In this document: piece by piece, positions 33,028 to 43,792 of the stretch
Layout of the letters: every line of letters starts with the position of its first letter
How positions within the stretch are numbered: the first letter of the stretch is position 1
Source: Salvator merianae
Lineage: Eukaryota > Chordata > Lepidosauria > Squamata > Teiidae
Length of the DNA: 64,000 bases
Direction: 5' to 3'
NCBI GenBank assembly: GCA_003586115.2
Contig: QVOM02000042.1
Location: 36,620,019 to 36,684,018 of the forward strand
Notes under the pieces: model-generated
Told to the model about the DNA's origin: nothing
The model's input: only the letters and a program-made list of their open reading frames with translations
Database searches by the model: none
Program-made: the position numbers and the translations under genes

Positions 33028-33829
33028 AATGTGCTTAGATAGAATGGCTTCCCTCCCTGTCTTCTACCCTTTTATGGCTGAGAAGAACTCTATTTCCTCT
33101 ATGTGACAGGTTCACTAATGTTCCCAAGTTTACTCAAGTGTACTGCTGCCTGGAAAACTGAAGGGTAAAAAAGAGTTGAACAAGTTTGGTGCTTTGAAAG
33201 GGGAATTTTATTCTTTCCGTATTCCTCCTGAAAAATACAAGGATAGAAGTGCTGCCCATCCTTCGGCTGCCCTAGCCAGAGCCCTCGTTATCTGGCAGGA
33301 AACGTAACCAAAACCAAGGCCTGGGTATAGTTGCATGTTTGCTGCTGCATATCTTTCTCTTGGGCAGCATGCTCACAGCCTGCCAAAAGGCTCCTTCTGT
33401 GGCAGGACCTAGTGGTCTCTCTGCTGAGCCACGAAATGTAGCCTGTACATGCCTAGTATGTTCCGCACTTCCAGGCCTCAAAGTTCAGCAGCCTCAGAAC
33501 AATTAAGTGATAGACAGGAAACGGCGTGGAAATCAGCCATTTTCTGTTCGATGCTTAATTTTGCTGGGGGAAAATTAGTGTAAGCAAGTCTCCACCCCCT
33601 TGCCATCCTTCCAAAGAGCAGCAGGGGTTTAAAAGGGCAATAAGCACCCTCAAAGCACTGGGGTTTCCTAGATGGCCTCCCAGGTGTTGCCAAACTCTTA
33701 CAATTTCTTAATATAGGACAAACACACTAGGGCTCATGAAAACTATGTTTAGCAATATCTGGAAGGTCATAGTTTGATTATCCTTACCCCAAAGTTTCCA
33801 CAACTGTACAGTCACGTCAGCAGGATGGC
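33028..33829. other. No gene confirmed; non-repetitive looking 500 bp
   Basis: 33160-33700 has higher GC and no TE signature. Two consecutive minus-strand open frames (33478-33693, 33272-33481) show no domain I recognise. It could be unique genomic or regulatory sequence. Confidence 0.4.
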
Positions 33830-34290
33830 TCATTCAAAAGCATTTCCTTTTTCCAAATTTGATCTTTCCATACATACCTGTAAGACGCCATGATACCATT
33901 CTATCAAATGTGTGCCCGGGGCTGTCCGCACCACCGTGGCCCATCCCAGCCCAACTCCAGAGGCCAGGAAAAGAAAGTTGTAGGGCAGGGGGTTCACCAC
34001 AATGCGGGGGGGGGGATTCCTAGTAAACTTTGAGCAAAGTAAAACTGCTGTAGTGCATGGAAAGTAACCCATTTCTGGGGCTGTTTCTTTTTTATTATTA
34101 TTATTTCCAAGTCTGTTTCTGGGAGCCCCATGAAATTGTGCTAGGCTCATTGCACCGTTGGGATTGGTCCAGACATCCACATGGGAATGCATGGGAGACC
34201 ACACTGACACACACCCTGGCACCATTTTAGTACTGAGGAATGGGCCAGTTACCAGTGTCATGTGGCCAGAGTGTTCCCAGGGAGGCCGAA
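33830..34290. repeat. Dispersed repeat family M, second type
   Basis: Shares 'aacccatttctggggctg', 'ccattttagtactgaggaatgggcc' and 'tgtggccagagtgttcc' with 54290-54535, in the same order and orientation. A homopolymer G run lies at 34004-34013. Confidence 0.55.
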
Positions 34291-35961
34291 GTCACCCATG
34301 GCCTACCTCACAGCATTCCGTAGCTACATCCGGCATGGAAGCTGCCTCAGTTTACTACACTGCTCTTTGATTCCTGTTCACCTCTGCATAATTTTTGAAC
34401 AGAGGATTTCTATCTCAGTAGGCCTTCTTGTGATGGCACATGACCAAACTGTATGTAAATATTAGGTGCATGAGAAACCTACTGACAAATCAACAAAAGA
34501 GAAGAAATCCTATCCACTAATCAGCCAACACTATGCAAGGACTAGGACCACTTAAAGGCCTTTTTATTTTCTTCATTTATTCATTTTTGTATGGTTCAAG
34601 AAATCCAAATATTCTGCAGTGTGGTTCAGGCATCAGTACATCAGGCACATGGTGACTTATCTCTGAGGGCAAAGTGGGCAAACAGTGCCACCACCATTCA
34701 GTCTCTGCATCTTTTTATCCTGCTGCAGGGGCAGCATAACAGGAAAGTAGAGGGAAAAACTCCCAGGCTGCCTAGCCACAGCATTGCCTCCTCAACTCCC
34801 ATGTGGATGCACTGGGGGAAGGGGACAAGGAGGCACCGTGAGCACAAAATGTCCTCCTGGGGTCACTGGGACAGATAAGAAAATTGCCAGATTGCTGCCC
34901 TATTTCTGCTCGCTCCCTGTCAGTCCCAGAAGTTCTGCAGCAACAGTGTTCCAAGCTCTGTGGTGAGGCCTCAGATGTTTGATCTTTCTGCAGTAGAAAC
35001 TTGATCTCACACCCTGGATCTTGCCCTTATTCAGCACCATGTGCACGGTTCCTCGACAGAAGGTCTAAAAAGGCTCTCTCTATTCAAATCTTTGCCATCG
35101 CATCATAAACTTTGGTTGCATTGATCTTTTCTTCTTCTTCTTCTTCTTCTTTTTATGATATATGTGATGTTGAAAGCAGTCAATGAGATACCATCATTCC
35201 AGTCTATAAACCAAATGAGAATATCTGGTTGTAGCAATTGTAGACTAGTTCTGCAGATAATGGTTTTTATAGACTTCATTAAAATAGAATGTATGGCAGC
35301 AGGGACGATAAAGTGAAGTTTAATGTGTCTGGCAACATGTTAAATGGCATAAGACTTTCAGACAACAAAGAAACAGCAACTGACTAGATACCGTACTTAT
35401 AATTCTGGGGGAAGTGCATAGCTGAGACAGAGTTAAGTAAGTTTTAGTCCTGTTGATTTTATTGAAAAGACCTGCCTGTGTTTAAACAAAATGTTCCTAT
35501 AACTAATATAATCCACATTTTTGTTCACTTTGTTATTTTTGCATACAAAGGGGATCCATGGAAGCAAGCATTAGGATCAGAACAGTGATATGGACTACAG
35601 AAGGGTGGAAGCCACATTTAGTTCTTATGTGTCCATTTCGCTGTTTTTACAACTGGAGCAAATGGAATCTTCGGCTGGTGATCTTCAGAGAGAAAACAAT
35701 ACTTGCATAACAAATGAAACTCCCACTTCTGCACACGATAGAGCAAAGGGGAGGCGGAACAAGTTACGCAAGTGGAGTGAGCATGCAGAAGAGGAAAGTG
35801 GGGAAGGGGAGGACCTGCGGATGGAGGAAGCGGATGTGGGCAGACGGATGGAAAAACTAGGCGGAGGCAGGGGAAGTCAGCAAGTGCTCCCTGGACCTGC
35901 ATTTGGGGTATGCATGCAGGAAAGGGGAAAGAATGGTGGGCAGCAGCAAGGACATTGCTCC
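34291..35961. other. No gene seen
   Basis: 1.7 kb unassigned. The 137-codon frame at 35590-36003 runs into the minisatellite below and is charged and low in complexity; not supported as a gene. Confidence 0.5.
35127..35152 (+). repeat. Microsatellite (TTC)n
   Basis: About seven to eight TTC units. Confidence 0.95.
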
Positions 35962-36270
35962 CAGTGGTGGCCCCTCCCTGCTCCAAGTGCCAGCAGAAAA
36001 TGATGAACTATCTTGCCTGAGGGGAACAGAGAAGAGACAGCAGGTTAGGTAGCTCTGCCATCTTGCTCCCAACAGTGGCCCCTCCACCCCCCAGTTGCCA
36101 CCTGTCCAGGAGCTGTGAGCCATCTTGCTTGGGGGAGTGGAGAAGAGACAGCAGGTTGGGCTGCTCTGTCATCGTGCCCCAAGAGGTGGTCCCTCCTCGT
36201 CAAACTGTCACCAGAAAGCCTTGAACCACCTGGTCTGAGAGGAGTGGAGAAGAGACAGTAGGCTGTCGAT
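35962..36270 (+). repeat. ~110-bp minisatellite, about 3 units
   Basis: Units begin at 35962, 36073 and 36183 with CAGTGGTGGCCCCTCC-type starts and each contains 'ccatcttgc' and 'agaagagacagcagg'. The end of a partial earlier unit precedes 35962. A single related unit occurs at 39035-39165, again just upstream of a LINE tail, so the array is probably part of that LINE's 3'UTR. Confidence 0.85.
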
Positions 36271-36380
36271 CTTTACCTGAAATTATAGCAGTTTTATTGG
36301 GATCTGCCCTGAAACCTTTAGTCATAGGGTAGGGTATAAGTATAAATATTAATATACATAAAATAAATAAATAAATGCCG
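36271..36380 (+). mobile_element. LINE 3' tail
   Basis: Short 'gggtagggtataagtataaatatt' box followed by an AATAAATAAATA tail. Paired with the minisatellite, as at 39030-39390. Confidence 0.6.
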
Positions 36381-37214
36381 AGTGAAGGCAGAGGTGGCAT
36401 CAAGATTCCCATCAGCACTTCCTGTCGCACATCTGTTAGGCAAACTGTATGTTGGTTTCACTTCTCACTGGGTCACAGGGTATACAGCTTTTCCACATGT
36501 TGTGCATGTAGAGTCATTCGTATCAGCTTCCCCAGTGGTGCCTTGAGCTTAAATTGCTGCTTTCCTACTTCCTACTTTAAAGCAGATTTAAATGCGGACT
36601 TAAGCCTGTTCCAGTTTGTTATGGCATGCATGTTAATATTAAATTTCTTCATGTGACTTTTACATGAGCATGTCTGCTTATACTCATACATATTTTTAAG
36701 CGGCTCGTTCCCTTTGAAGTCCAGTCTCAGTTTTCAGCAATTTTGGTACAGAAGGAATGATACAAGGCTACATGTAAAACCCTATGTGCACTGCCGTATT
36801 TCCTGCTGGAACTGCAACTGGGGCACCAAAATTTTGTTCTGTGGTCATTCAAGGTATTTCATACCCATGCCTCTCTAGATCTCAGACTCAGGCAGGGACT
36901 ACACTGGTTCTCTTTTGTGGCTTACAGCAGGTCTTTTCCCCCAAAATTCACATTAAAATTTGATGATCTGCTCAGATTTCATGGAATCGCAGGAAAAGTC
37001 CAAACAGATTATATCTAGACAAATTCCACACTTAACCCTCTGGAATAGCTTGCTAGTTGGGTTTATCACTTTTCTGGAATATCAGAGGCAGGGGGTTTCC
37101 TATTTTTTTCTTCTTTGAACTGGCCAATTATAGCGCTGCACATGGGAATCTGGCATGGCAGATGGTGAGAAAAGGCCCTGAACTTCTTTTCTTTTCTTTT
37201 CCTTTTGCTTTTAA
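36381..37214. other. No gene seen
   Basis: AT-rich unassigned DNA. Confidence 0.5.
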
Positions 37215-37640
37215 AAAAAAATTATTTAAGATATATAAAATTTACATTTAATTCAAAACCTCATAAGCTAACTTTTTTTTTCTGCTGACTTCCTCCTTCT
37301 TCCAACGTTTCTTCTGTGTTTCATGTTTCTTGCCCCTCCTAATCACTCAGTTTTCTTCTACTGATTGTCTTCTTTTCTCTTCATTCTTCAAATCCAGCAA
37401 TCACAAGTCGACTTTCCAATTCTTGCACAAAGTCGATAAAGGGTTTCCAGTTTTCATAAAACCTATCAACTGGCTGGGTCAGTTTGTCCATCTTGGCAAG
37501 ATCCAGCATTTTAACCAACCAATCATCCACCGTTAGTATTTTGTCCCCTTTCCATTCCCCGGGACTTCTTTTCAAACAAGGGGTTTTTTTTCCTTGCACC
37601 ACAATAGAAGGCTGAAAACAGAGCTGAATTTTACCCAAGG
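37215..37640 (-). pseudogene. L1-like ORF2 C-terminus and 3'UTR
   Basis: Minus-strand frame of 85 codons (37381-37638) with GDKILTVDDWLVKMLDLAKM then DKLT...FYENWKPFIDFVQE, the conserved tail of L1-clade ORF2, ending in a normal stop. Downstream (toward 37215) is a purine-rich 3'UTR and an A-rich end. The segment upstream of WKGDK no longer reads as L1. Truncated and non-functional. Confidence 0.82.
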
Positions 37641-38369
37641 CAGACTTTAACCAACCAATAGTGAATTATAACAGCATTTCACTTGCCTCCCCCTAGATGA
37701 TATGATATGATGCTGACACCAGAACTGTACATACTTTAGCCTTCGTCCTTCTGTTTTTTCATCCTCCATCATGAAGCTTTTCAAGCCGTAATTATTTTGA
37801 GCAGCAATGGGGGAGCAGCTATGACATGTTAATGCCCCTTGGCGCTGCGTTGTGACTGGACACCTCCATAAGACGAGTTTTTTATGACTAGTTTTTCCAA
37901 CCCCGGGAAAGAGGGTTTGTGGTGCCTTTGGCTCTGCTGCTTAGGTGCCTCTAATTCCACCGACGTGTGAGATCAAAGATACTTGGGGGAGGATTTACAG
38001 AAGATAACCTAAATAAAAGTTCAAGTCTTAATCAGAACCATATCCTCTCTCAGGAACACGTGAAAAACATGCCTGTATTTGGAGGCACTGCCTCTATTTT
38101 CTTTTTCTTACAGTATTTCTCTTGCTGCTTCAGAAATAGAAGAGGGATGGTCAGGGGCAACATGGAGAGGGAATCTAGAATGTTCCTCACGCACTGGATA
38201 GACCAGCATGAGGGAAAGTAAGGGAACTTGGTTTATGCAGAGCAGTACTGTGATGCTCTGGCACAGAAAATAAATTTAATTTAAAAGAAAAAAAAAGGCC
38301 AGAAGGAGTCACTAAGCAAAGGAAAGGAGAAGTTCTTGTGAATAGGCTAGGCTACTCTGACTAGACTGA
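37641..38369. other. No gene seen
   Basis: A-rich tail near 38265-38297 ('aaaataaatttaatttaaaag') may end another LINE copy; otherwise unassigned. Confidence 0.45.
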
Positions 38370-38678
38370 GGCCCTTTCTGCACTTACCTGCCATTCATCT
38401 GTATTAGTGGGAATAGCCCAGCCCACTAATCTGGAATGTGGGAAGGCATGGGTGGGATCAGTGCAGTCTGCACTGATGGAGCTAGTCCGGATTAGTTCAC
38501 ATTAAGCTTGCAAAGCTTGCATGAACTTTGTGGCCACACTCCCCATGCCTCTGAGGGCTAAGAACAAAAGTTTCTAGCCTCAAGGCCTTTGGGGGTGCTT
38601 TTCGGTGGCACACCATGGCACACCTCTGAAATGCGTCCCCACATTTCCCATGTTCCAGATCAGGGCCACACTGGTCTG

Positions 38679-38708
38679 CTGGTAGACCCAATTAAATGGG
38701 TCTACCAG
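38679..38708. repeat. Perfect 12-bp hairpin in family J
   Basis: CTGGTAGACCCA, loop ATTAAA, TGGGTCTACCAG. Confidence 0.93.
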
Positions 38709-38800
38709 TGATCCAGATTAAGGCCTGAGCCAGACCAGTGGGGGAACAAGACCTCCTAGATCTGTATTAACATGTAGATCTGGAGGCCTATATGAAACTA

Positions 38801-38832
38801 CATGGGCCCTTAATCCGGATTAAGGGCCCATG
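38801..38832. repeat. Perfect 32-bp palindrome near family J end
   Basis: Arm CATGGGCCCTTAATCC (38801-38816) is followed directly by its exact reverse complement (38817-38832). The 30918 copy has the same palindrome with three differences. Confidence 0.97.
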
Positions 38833-38843
38833 CAGAAAAGCCC

Positions 38844-39029
38844 TAAGAAAGAAATAAAACAGCAGTGTAAAAAAAGAAAAGCTACGCTCAGCATGCGCCT
38901 ATCTCTAGGTTTGTGAATGATCAAAAAATGAACAGAGCATCGTTTCTGATTTAAACTGGATTCTCCTAGTTGTGTATAGTTCCCTGTCACCCAGTTGTTA
39001 ACTTTTGCAAGGAAAAACACCCTAGAAGC
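38844..39029. other. No feature recognised
   Basis: Spacer between the J element and a LINE-associated unit. Confidence 0.5.
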
Positions 39030-39390
39030 AGAATAAGTCCACCTTGCCTGGGGGAGTGAAATGGAACTGGTGAGCTGCTACCATCTTGGGGTTCATGATG
39101 GATACCTCTCCCTTTCTGCTGCTACCCCACAGCAAGCTTAGAACCATCCTGTGGCATATCTGCTTTTATTCTTCATGCACCACTTCAATATGATATTTAA
39201 CGGGAAACATTAAATATTTTAAATAAAATATTATAAATATTATAAATATTTTAAATAAATAATAGAGTGTTTATATGTTGAATATGTTTAAGTGATTGTA
39301 ACCTACCCTTTGAGCTTAGGATATAGGGCAAAGTAGAAAATCAAATTAATAATAGTAACAACAACAGCAACAATAATAATAATTCTTGTA
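39030..39390 (+). mobile_element. LINE 3' end with single minisatellite-type unit
   Basis: 39035-39165 is related to the 110-bp unit at 35962. It is followed by an ATTTTAAATAAA-rich stretch, the box GTAACCTACCCTTTGAGC...ATATAGGGCAAAGTAG and an AAT/AAC repeat tail. Confidence 0.65.
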
Positions 39391-39487
39391 AATCCAGATT
39401 CTGAAACTTTTAATGTGACTGAAGTAAACTGAAAGTGTAATGCTATAATTCTCCACCACCACTTCAAATGGCCTCTTCATCTAAGAC
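39391..39487. other. No feature recognised
   Basis: Short spacer. Confidence 0.5.
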
Positions 39488-39490
39488 GAT

Positions 39491-39808
39491 GACTGTGATC
39501 ACACTGGCCCCATTTTGGTCGAATGTCCTCGAGTATGCAGGTTTACTTGAGGCGACAGCTAAATATCCTCGTACACATTTACCCCCGAGTACTCGAGTCC
39601 ACGCGCGCACCTTACCGTCATACTGTCTTCCGCAGGCGAATTAAGTTCCGCCTCAGTTTCCTTAGCAACCGATGCTCTGCTCTGATAGGTCCGCTGATGG
39701 CGGTGAGCCCTCGAGGCGACGCAAACATGACTTAAAGGGTACGCTTTGTGGAAGCCCCGCCTTCCGTGCAACGGGAAGCCGACCCTTATAGCCCATCTGA
39801 TCACACCC
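39491..39808. mobile_element. CpG-rich inverted-repeat element (318 bp), TSD GAT
   Basis: Left GACTGTGATCACACTGGC, right rc GGGTGTGATCAGATGGGC; GAT is duplicated exactly (39488-39490, 39809-39811). The interior has CTCGAG, GGCGAC and GCGCGC motifs and far more CpG than its flanks. No transposase and no second copy in the window. Confidence 0.8.
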
Positions 39809-39811
39809 GAT

Positions 39812-39954
39812 ATTGTTCAGAATTCAGCCTATGCTTTAAACTTACTTGTGCACCCAGATAATTCCTGTTTTTTATAATAACCTGGTTGATTGAAGATTAC
39901 TGTTTATTGGGTTAATCTTATACTGATTTTTTTGTGATGGTTTTACTTTTACAT
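39812..39954. other. No feature recognised
   Basis: AT-rich spacer. Confidence 0.5.
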
Positions 39955-39957
39955 AGT

Positions 39958-40499
39958 GGGCCTGTTCGCACTTAGAAAATGGAACATTCCAGGACACTCA
40001 CTAGTACGGAGTGTTCACACCTGCAAACAGCCCCAGCTGACTTGAAACCTACCAAAGCCCCACCTAATGCTCACCTGAAGCTGAATAGCGCTGCTCAAAA
40101 ATTTGTAGTCTGGAAGCTGACTTGCATGATCAGGTGCAGATCAGAAATGGTGTTTTTGCACCACTTCCTGGTGGGGACTGCGTGGCCGTGCAGGCACCGT
40201 CAGACAGTTTGGACCCAGGTTCGGACTTTGGGGTCTGGACCCTGACAGCCAGTTTTGGACACAAGTCCAAACACAGCTCCTCTGGGTTCGAACACAGCTA
40301 CCTAACTAGTGCATTCCCATTTGCACTGCTCCCCCTGCTGGTCAGCTCGCAAACTGTTCCATTGCTGACAAGTGTGAATACTCATCACCATACCCGATCC
40401 TGGCCTGTCTGAACCCTGCTAATTATAACGTTATACTGTTGTAAGTGCAAAAACATCCCTTGTGTATGAACAATACTGTTGTAAGTGTGAAAACGGCCC
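39958..40499 (+). mobile_element. Family G element, copy 3 (542 bp)
   Basis: Left GGGCCTGTTCGCACTTAG, right rc GGGCCGTTTTCACACTTACA. It is colinear with 16314-16806. The last 40 bp plus flank are tandemly duplicated (see 40432-40512), which hides the original target duplication. Confidence 0.83.
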
Positions 40500-40512
40500 G
40501 TATGTATGAACA
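40432..40512 (+). repeat. 40-bp tandem duplication of a G element end
   Basis: ACTGTTGTAAGTGCAAAAAC..TGTATGAACAA and ACTGTTGTAAGTGTGAAAAC..TGTATGAACAA lie 40 bases apart; each includes one TIR and the same flanking DNA. Confidence 0.9.
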
Positions 40513-41185
40513 ACAGTGGCAGTCTTCATGTTTTAAATTCATGATTTAACTAAATAAAATAATAGGTTTAATAACAAGAGAAAGTTTAATGTTGAAGTAA
40601 TACTGAGCAAACTATGTGCATGATCATTCTCGGGGTTTTGAATATTGGAATTATAACTTCTCTCCCCTTCATAATTTGCCACAGGTGTTTGTGTTATAAG
40701 CTAAAGTCAACCCTTCCCTAATATTTTATTCATTCTCAACTTATGATGTCTTAACAGCAGCTCTCATCGGCAGCAGCGAGTTTTCTTCCCGTGCCTCCTT
40801 TTCAAAACATGAGAAGTTAAGTGAGAGAAAGTAAGAACTGTCAAACTGTAAGAAAGTAAGAACTGATAAAGATCAATGACTGTCTGTAAGTTCTCCAGTT
40901 CTACTTGTCTTCAATGATGGGTTCTGAGCATGCTCAGATGTTCCAACAGCTCATGCAGCAGACCTGGTAGGGTGGCAGGCAAAGAGCAACTAAAGCCCCA
41001 CTTTTGATCTCTTTGAACTGTGTTCTGATCCAGAGATACCAAAGACAAGGCTCTAGTCAGAGGTCTCCCCAGCCCTACTCCCCTGCCTGTTGTGCTGCAC
41101 ACAGCATCCTGCTCAGAAGTAAACATACAGTTATATGGGCAGAAAAACATATAGAGCTGCTTTGATGAAATATAAGGCTTTTCCT
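40513..41185. other. No gene seen
   Basis: Unassigned. Short repeat 'agaaagtaagaactg' twice at 40828-40870. Confidence 0.5.
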
Positions 41186-41315
41186 CAGAGGCAGCCTGTG
41201 GTTTAGGAAGCAAGCAGCTGCGACAGTACAGAGGCCCGGAGGCCCCACGGACAGCGATCGCCTACCTCCCACGCATTATGAACACCCACCCTTAAAGCCA
41301 CAGGCCACCGCCGCT
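41186..41315. mobile_element. hAT-B element, copy 3, internally deleted
   Basis: The right part ACCCACCCTTAAAGCCACAG with terminal CACCGCCGCT matches other copies. The left part CAGAGGCAGCCTGTGGTTTA is the decayed partner arm. The GAGGCCCGGAGGCCCCACGG block is kept. About 60 bp of the left arm is missing. Confidence 0.75.
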
Positions 41316-41375
41316 CTTCTTGCACAGGCTGCTGGAGTGCTCATAGAGCATTCTAATCTAGTGTTATCCTAGTCT

Positions 41376-41760
41376 ATATTGGGATTGCCACACATATGCG
41401 TGACAATCCCAACATAGACCCAGGATATAAAGGGGAAATCATTATTCTGGGAAAAACAACTCCCAACCCAGGTTTTCCCAGAATAGAGATATGGGTTTAC
41501 CTGTCTGGACGCTTGCTTCCAGGATCCGTGTTGGTGGAAATGGCTGCTGCACATGTGCGGGGACAGCAATTGTGCACTTCCCAGTATTTGATGCCATTGA
41601 AATTCCCCCAAAAATTGTAGGAGCAAGCCCCCAGACAGGTAAAGACCCAGGTTTGCCTGTGATTTTGCCCTCCATTTGGCAGGGATGGCAAGAGGCAATT
41701 ACAGGTCTAACCAAGAGCCTGCATTTTTCTCTTGCCATCTGGATGCAACCTAAGCCTCTG
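41376..41760. repeat. Family E element, copy 2 (~385 bp)
   Basis: Hairpin TTGGGATTGCCAC (41379-41391), loop ACATATGC, GTGACAATCCCAA (41400-41412), with one mismatch. Then 'cccaggata', 'ccaggttttccca' and 'ggcaagaggcaatta'; terminus CATCTGGATGCAACCTA. Colinear with 22558-22985. Confidence 0.65.
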
Positions 41761-42754
41761 CTATCCCCCTGCTAGCACACTCTGTCTGCATGGGATTGAG
41801 TAATTGAGCAAGATATGGCGCCAAAATGGCATCGTATCCCATACCTCCAGTAGACCTCAACAAAGTGGTATACTAGACCACAAAGTGTATGCAGAGAGCA
41901 CATTCCCAGGGTCCAATATACCAGGCCCAGCCCCTTTCTAGCCAGGCACCCAAAAACAGTACCAGAAATGTGCCATTCCTGGGCATGTCACCAAAAAGGC
42001 CCCAGTCAGGATTTTCATTCACAGCCTTCTAAAATTGGGGCCAGACTTTGATCCCAATGGTCAGGGCTCAGCTGGGACAGACTATCCAAAATGCAGACAG
42101 CCCTTGCAGTGCGTTACATAGCCTGGACCAGCCAGCATAGGATAGCTGCCTGATGTCTGATGCAATATCTTACAGAAATACGTGACTTATACACCCACCA
42201 CAATTTGAAAGGGAATATTTACAAGTTTACCAAATACTACTTTAAAATTGATTTTAAAATATTTAAGAATATATATATTCTAAGATATAATAATGAGAAA
42301 TGAATTTGAACTGGACAGTTTCATTCAGATCTACTTTATAAGCTTTGTTTTTTAAATTTATTAATGGAAGTTTATTTGCCCACTGGTCTCTCCTGCATAA
42401 ACAAATCCCTTTAAAAGAGCAAGATAAGACAATTCGTTTTACAGTATTCAGGTTAGGGTGCTTGTTTGTTTTTGATTTCTCAGCATACACAACACAGATG
42501 CTTACAAAAATGTTCTTTTGAGTCTGAATCCTTCCGAAAGTTGTATTTGAATATTCAGCAGTGCTATGGCAAGTAATCAATTCTACTGTTTAGTTTTCTA
42601 TATTCAAGTGCAATAAATTCAGCAAGAATCTAAGAAGAGGACATAAAATTGCCAAAAAAGCATTTCTGTGTCAGAAGATGTGGAAAATGAAATATGAGTT
42701 CTGGCTCAAATCAAGCAATCAGGAAAGTAGAGGCAAAGGACACCACACTTGCAG
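41761..42754. other. No gene; decayed MITE pieces to ~42150
   Basis: 'gtggtatactagaccacaaag' (41870) and 'ggaccagccagcatagga' (42122) recall the 3989/49445 element type. Beyond 42150 the sequence is AT-rich and unassigned. Confidence 0.45.
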
Positions 42755-42910
42755 TCATCTGTATGATGGCTGCTGGTCCCAGCCTGTCTTTGGAGGCCAG
42801 GGAACAAACATTCCCACCCCCAAAGTTGCAGGCTGGATAGATTTTTGCAGCCCTCATAACATGTTCAGACAGGCTATTTTGGTTGCCTTCCGAGTGAATG
42901 TAAGCTGAAG
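42755..42910. repeat. Dispersed repeat family M fragment
   Basis: 'ggccagggaacaaacattcccacccccaaagttgcaggctgg' order as in other M copies. It ends near 'atgttcagacaggctattttgg'. Confidence 0.5.
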
Positions 42911-43099
42911 AGTCCACAAAGTCTACCCCGGAAGTCACTCTTGTGCCTCTCGCAGCTGCCTGGGTTGACTCTTCCATATTCACCTTTTCAGTGTTCTCAG
43001 GTCAGCTTAGAGCTGAGCAGGGAGTGCCTCAACCAATCACAGCCTTGCAGGACAGGAGGGGAGGGGTACCAGCAAGCTCTTGCCGGTGCCGGGAAACTC
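42911..43099. other. No feature recognised
   Basis: Unassigned spacer. Confidence 0.5.
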
Positions 43100-43355
43100 T
43101 GCAAGATTGAAGGAAAAAAATAACTCCTATCCTGCCTTGTGTACTTAAGAAGCACAGAAAAACCTGGCAGTTGAGGAGTTAAGGATTTGGAAACTGCTTC
43201 AGCAGAGAAGCGGGGAGTGGCCAGTCAGTGAGCAGTTGCATCGCTGAATCATCTCATCAGGTAACTGTGTGTGGAAGACCTTTTTCCTGTGAGCCCAGGA
43301 ATTGTTCGCTCCTTTTATGCAGACAATTTTAAAAATCACTAGTCTGAACACACCC
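43100..43355 (-). mobile_element. Family I element, copy 2 (reverse)
   Basis: Right end rc GGGTGTGTTCAGACTAGTGA. It mirrors 27491-27718 through 'ggagttaagga', 'ggaaactgcttcagcagagaagc', 'gcgaacaattcctgggc' (rc) and the CTCCTTTTATGCAG block. The left end is not defined. Confidence 0.72.
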
Positions 43356-43645
43356 TCAGACAGACCTTTTATCAACCATCTGGATGCAGCCTAGATGGCC
43401 ACAGCAGATCAAAACATAGTTTGGAGAGACCCAGATCCATGTCTCAATTCACAATTATGGGGAGAGATACATTCCAATCATTAAGCAGTTTATTTGCTTA
43501 AAGCAGCATCTTCAGCTGGGCCCAATAACATGTGGGCAGCTGGTGTGGGTATATAGAATGTTAAATCATACGGCAGCATCAAAAAGGACTCAAAGCAGTA
43601 GGAACATACCATGTCTTTGATTTCTTTTCTTTGTTTTTTTTATTT
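43356..43645. other. No feature recognised
   Basis: Contains 'catctggatgcagcctagatgg', an isolated family E-type terminus at about 43378-43399. Otherwise unassigned. Confidence 0.45.
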
Positions 43646-43789
43646 GGCCCTTTCTGTGCTGGGCCTTATTCTGGATTATATCCCAGAATAGGGACCAGAC
43701 CAGCCATCCACTTGCTAGTTCACACTATGGCAGGTCTCCTGGTGAGGGGCCTGCAAGCATGCAGAATAAGGCCCTGTATAGAAAAAGCC
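43646..43789. mobile_element. Family K MITE, copy 3 (144 bp), TSD TTT
   Basis: Left GGCCCTTTCTGTGCTGGGCC, right rc GGCTTTTTCTATACAGGGCC. TTT on both sides (43643-43645, 43790-43792); the left TTT lies in a T-run, so this is weaker evidence than the other duplications. Confidence 0.83.
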
Positions 43790-43792
43790 TTT

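Larger units (their letters stand above)
38370..38843 (+). mobile_element. Family J element, copy 3 (474 bp)
   Basis: Left GGCCCTTTCTGCACTTACCT, right rc GGGCTTTTCTGCATGGGC. Flanks TGA and TAA agree at two of three. It contains a perfect 12-bp hairpin (38679-38708) and a perfect 32-bp palindrome (38801-38832). The second arm of the hairpin found at 14812 in copy 1 is deleted here. Confidence 0.85.

Noticed and set aside
33272..33693. Two consecutive minus-strand frames that might be pieces of a gene
   Set aside because: No family recognised and no splice logic between them. The region is described as unassigned and possibly unique.
35590..36003. 137-codon frame with charged residues
   Set aside because: Its 3' half lies in a minisatellite attached to a LINE tail, and the 5' half has no recognisable domain.
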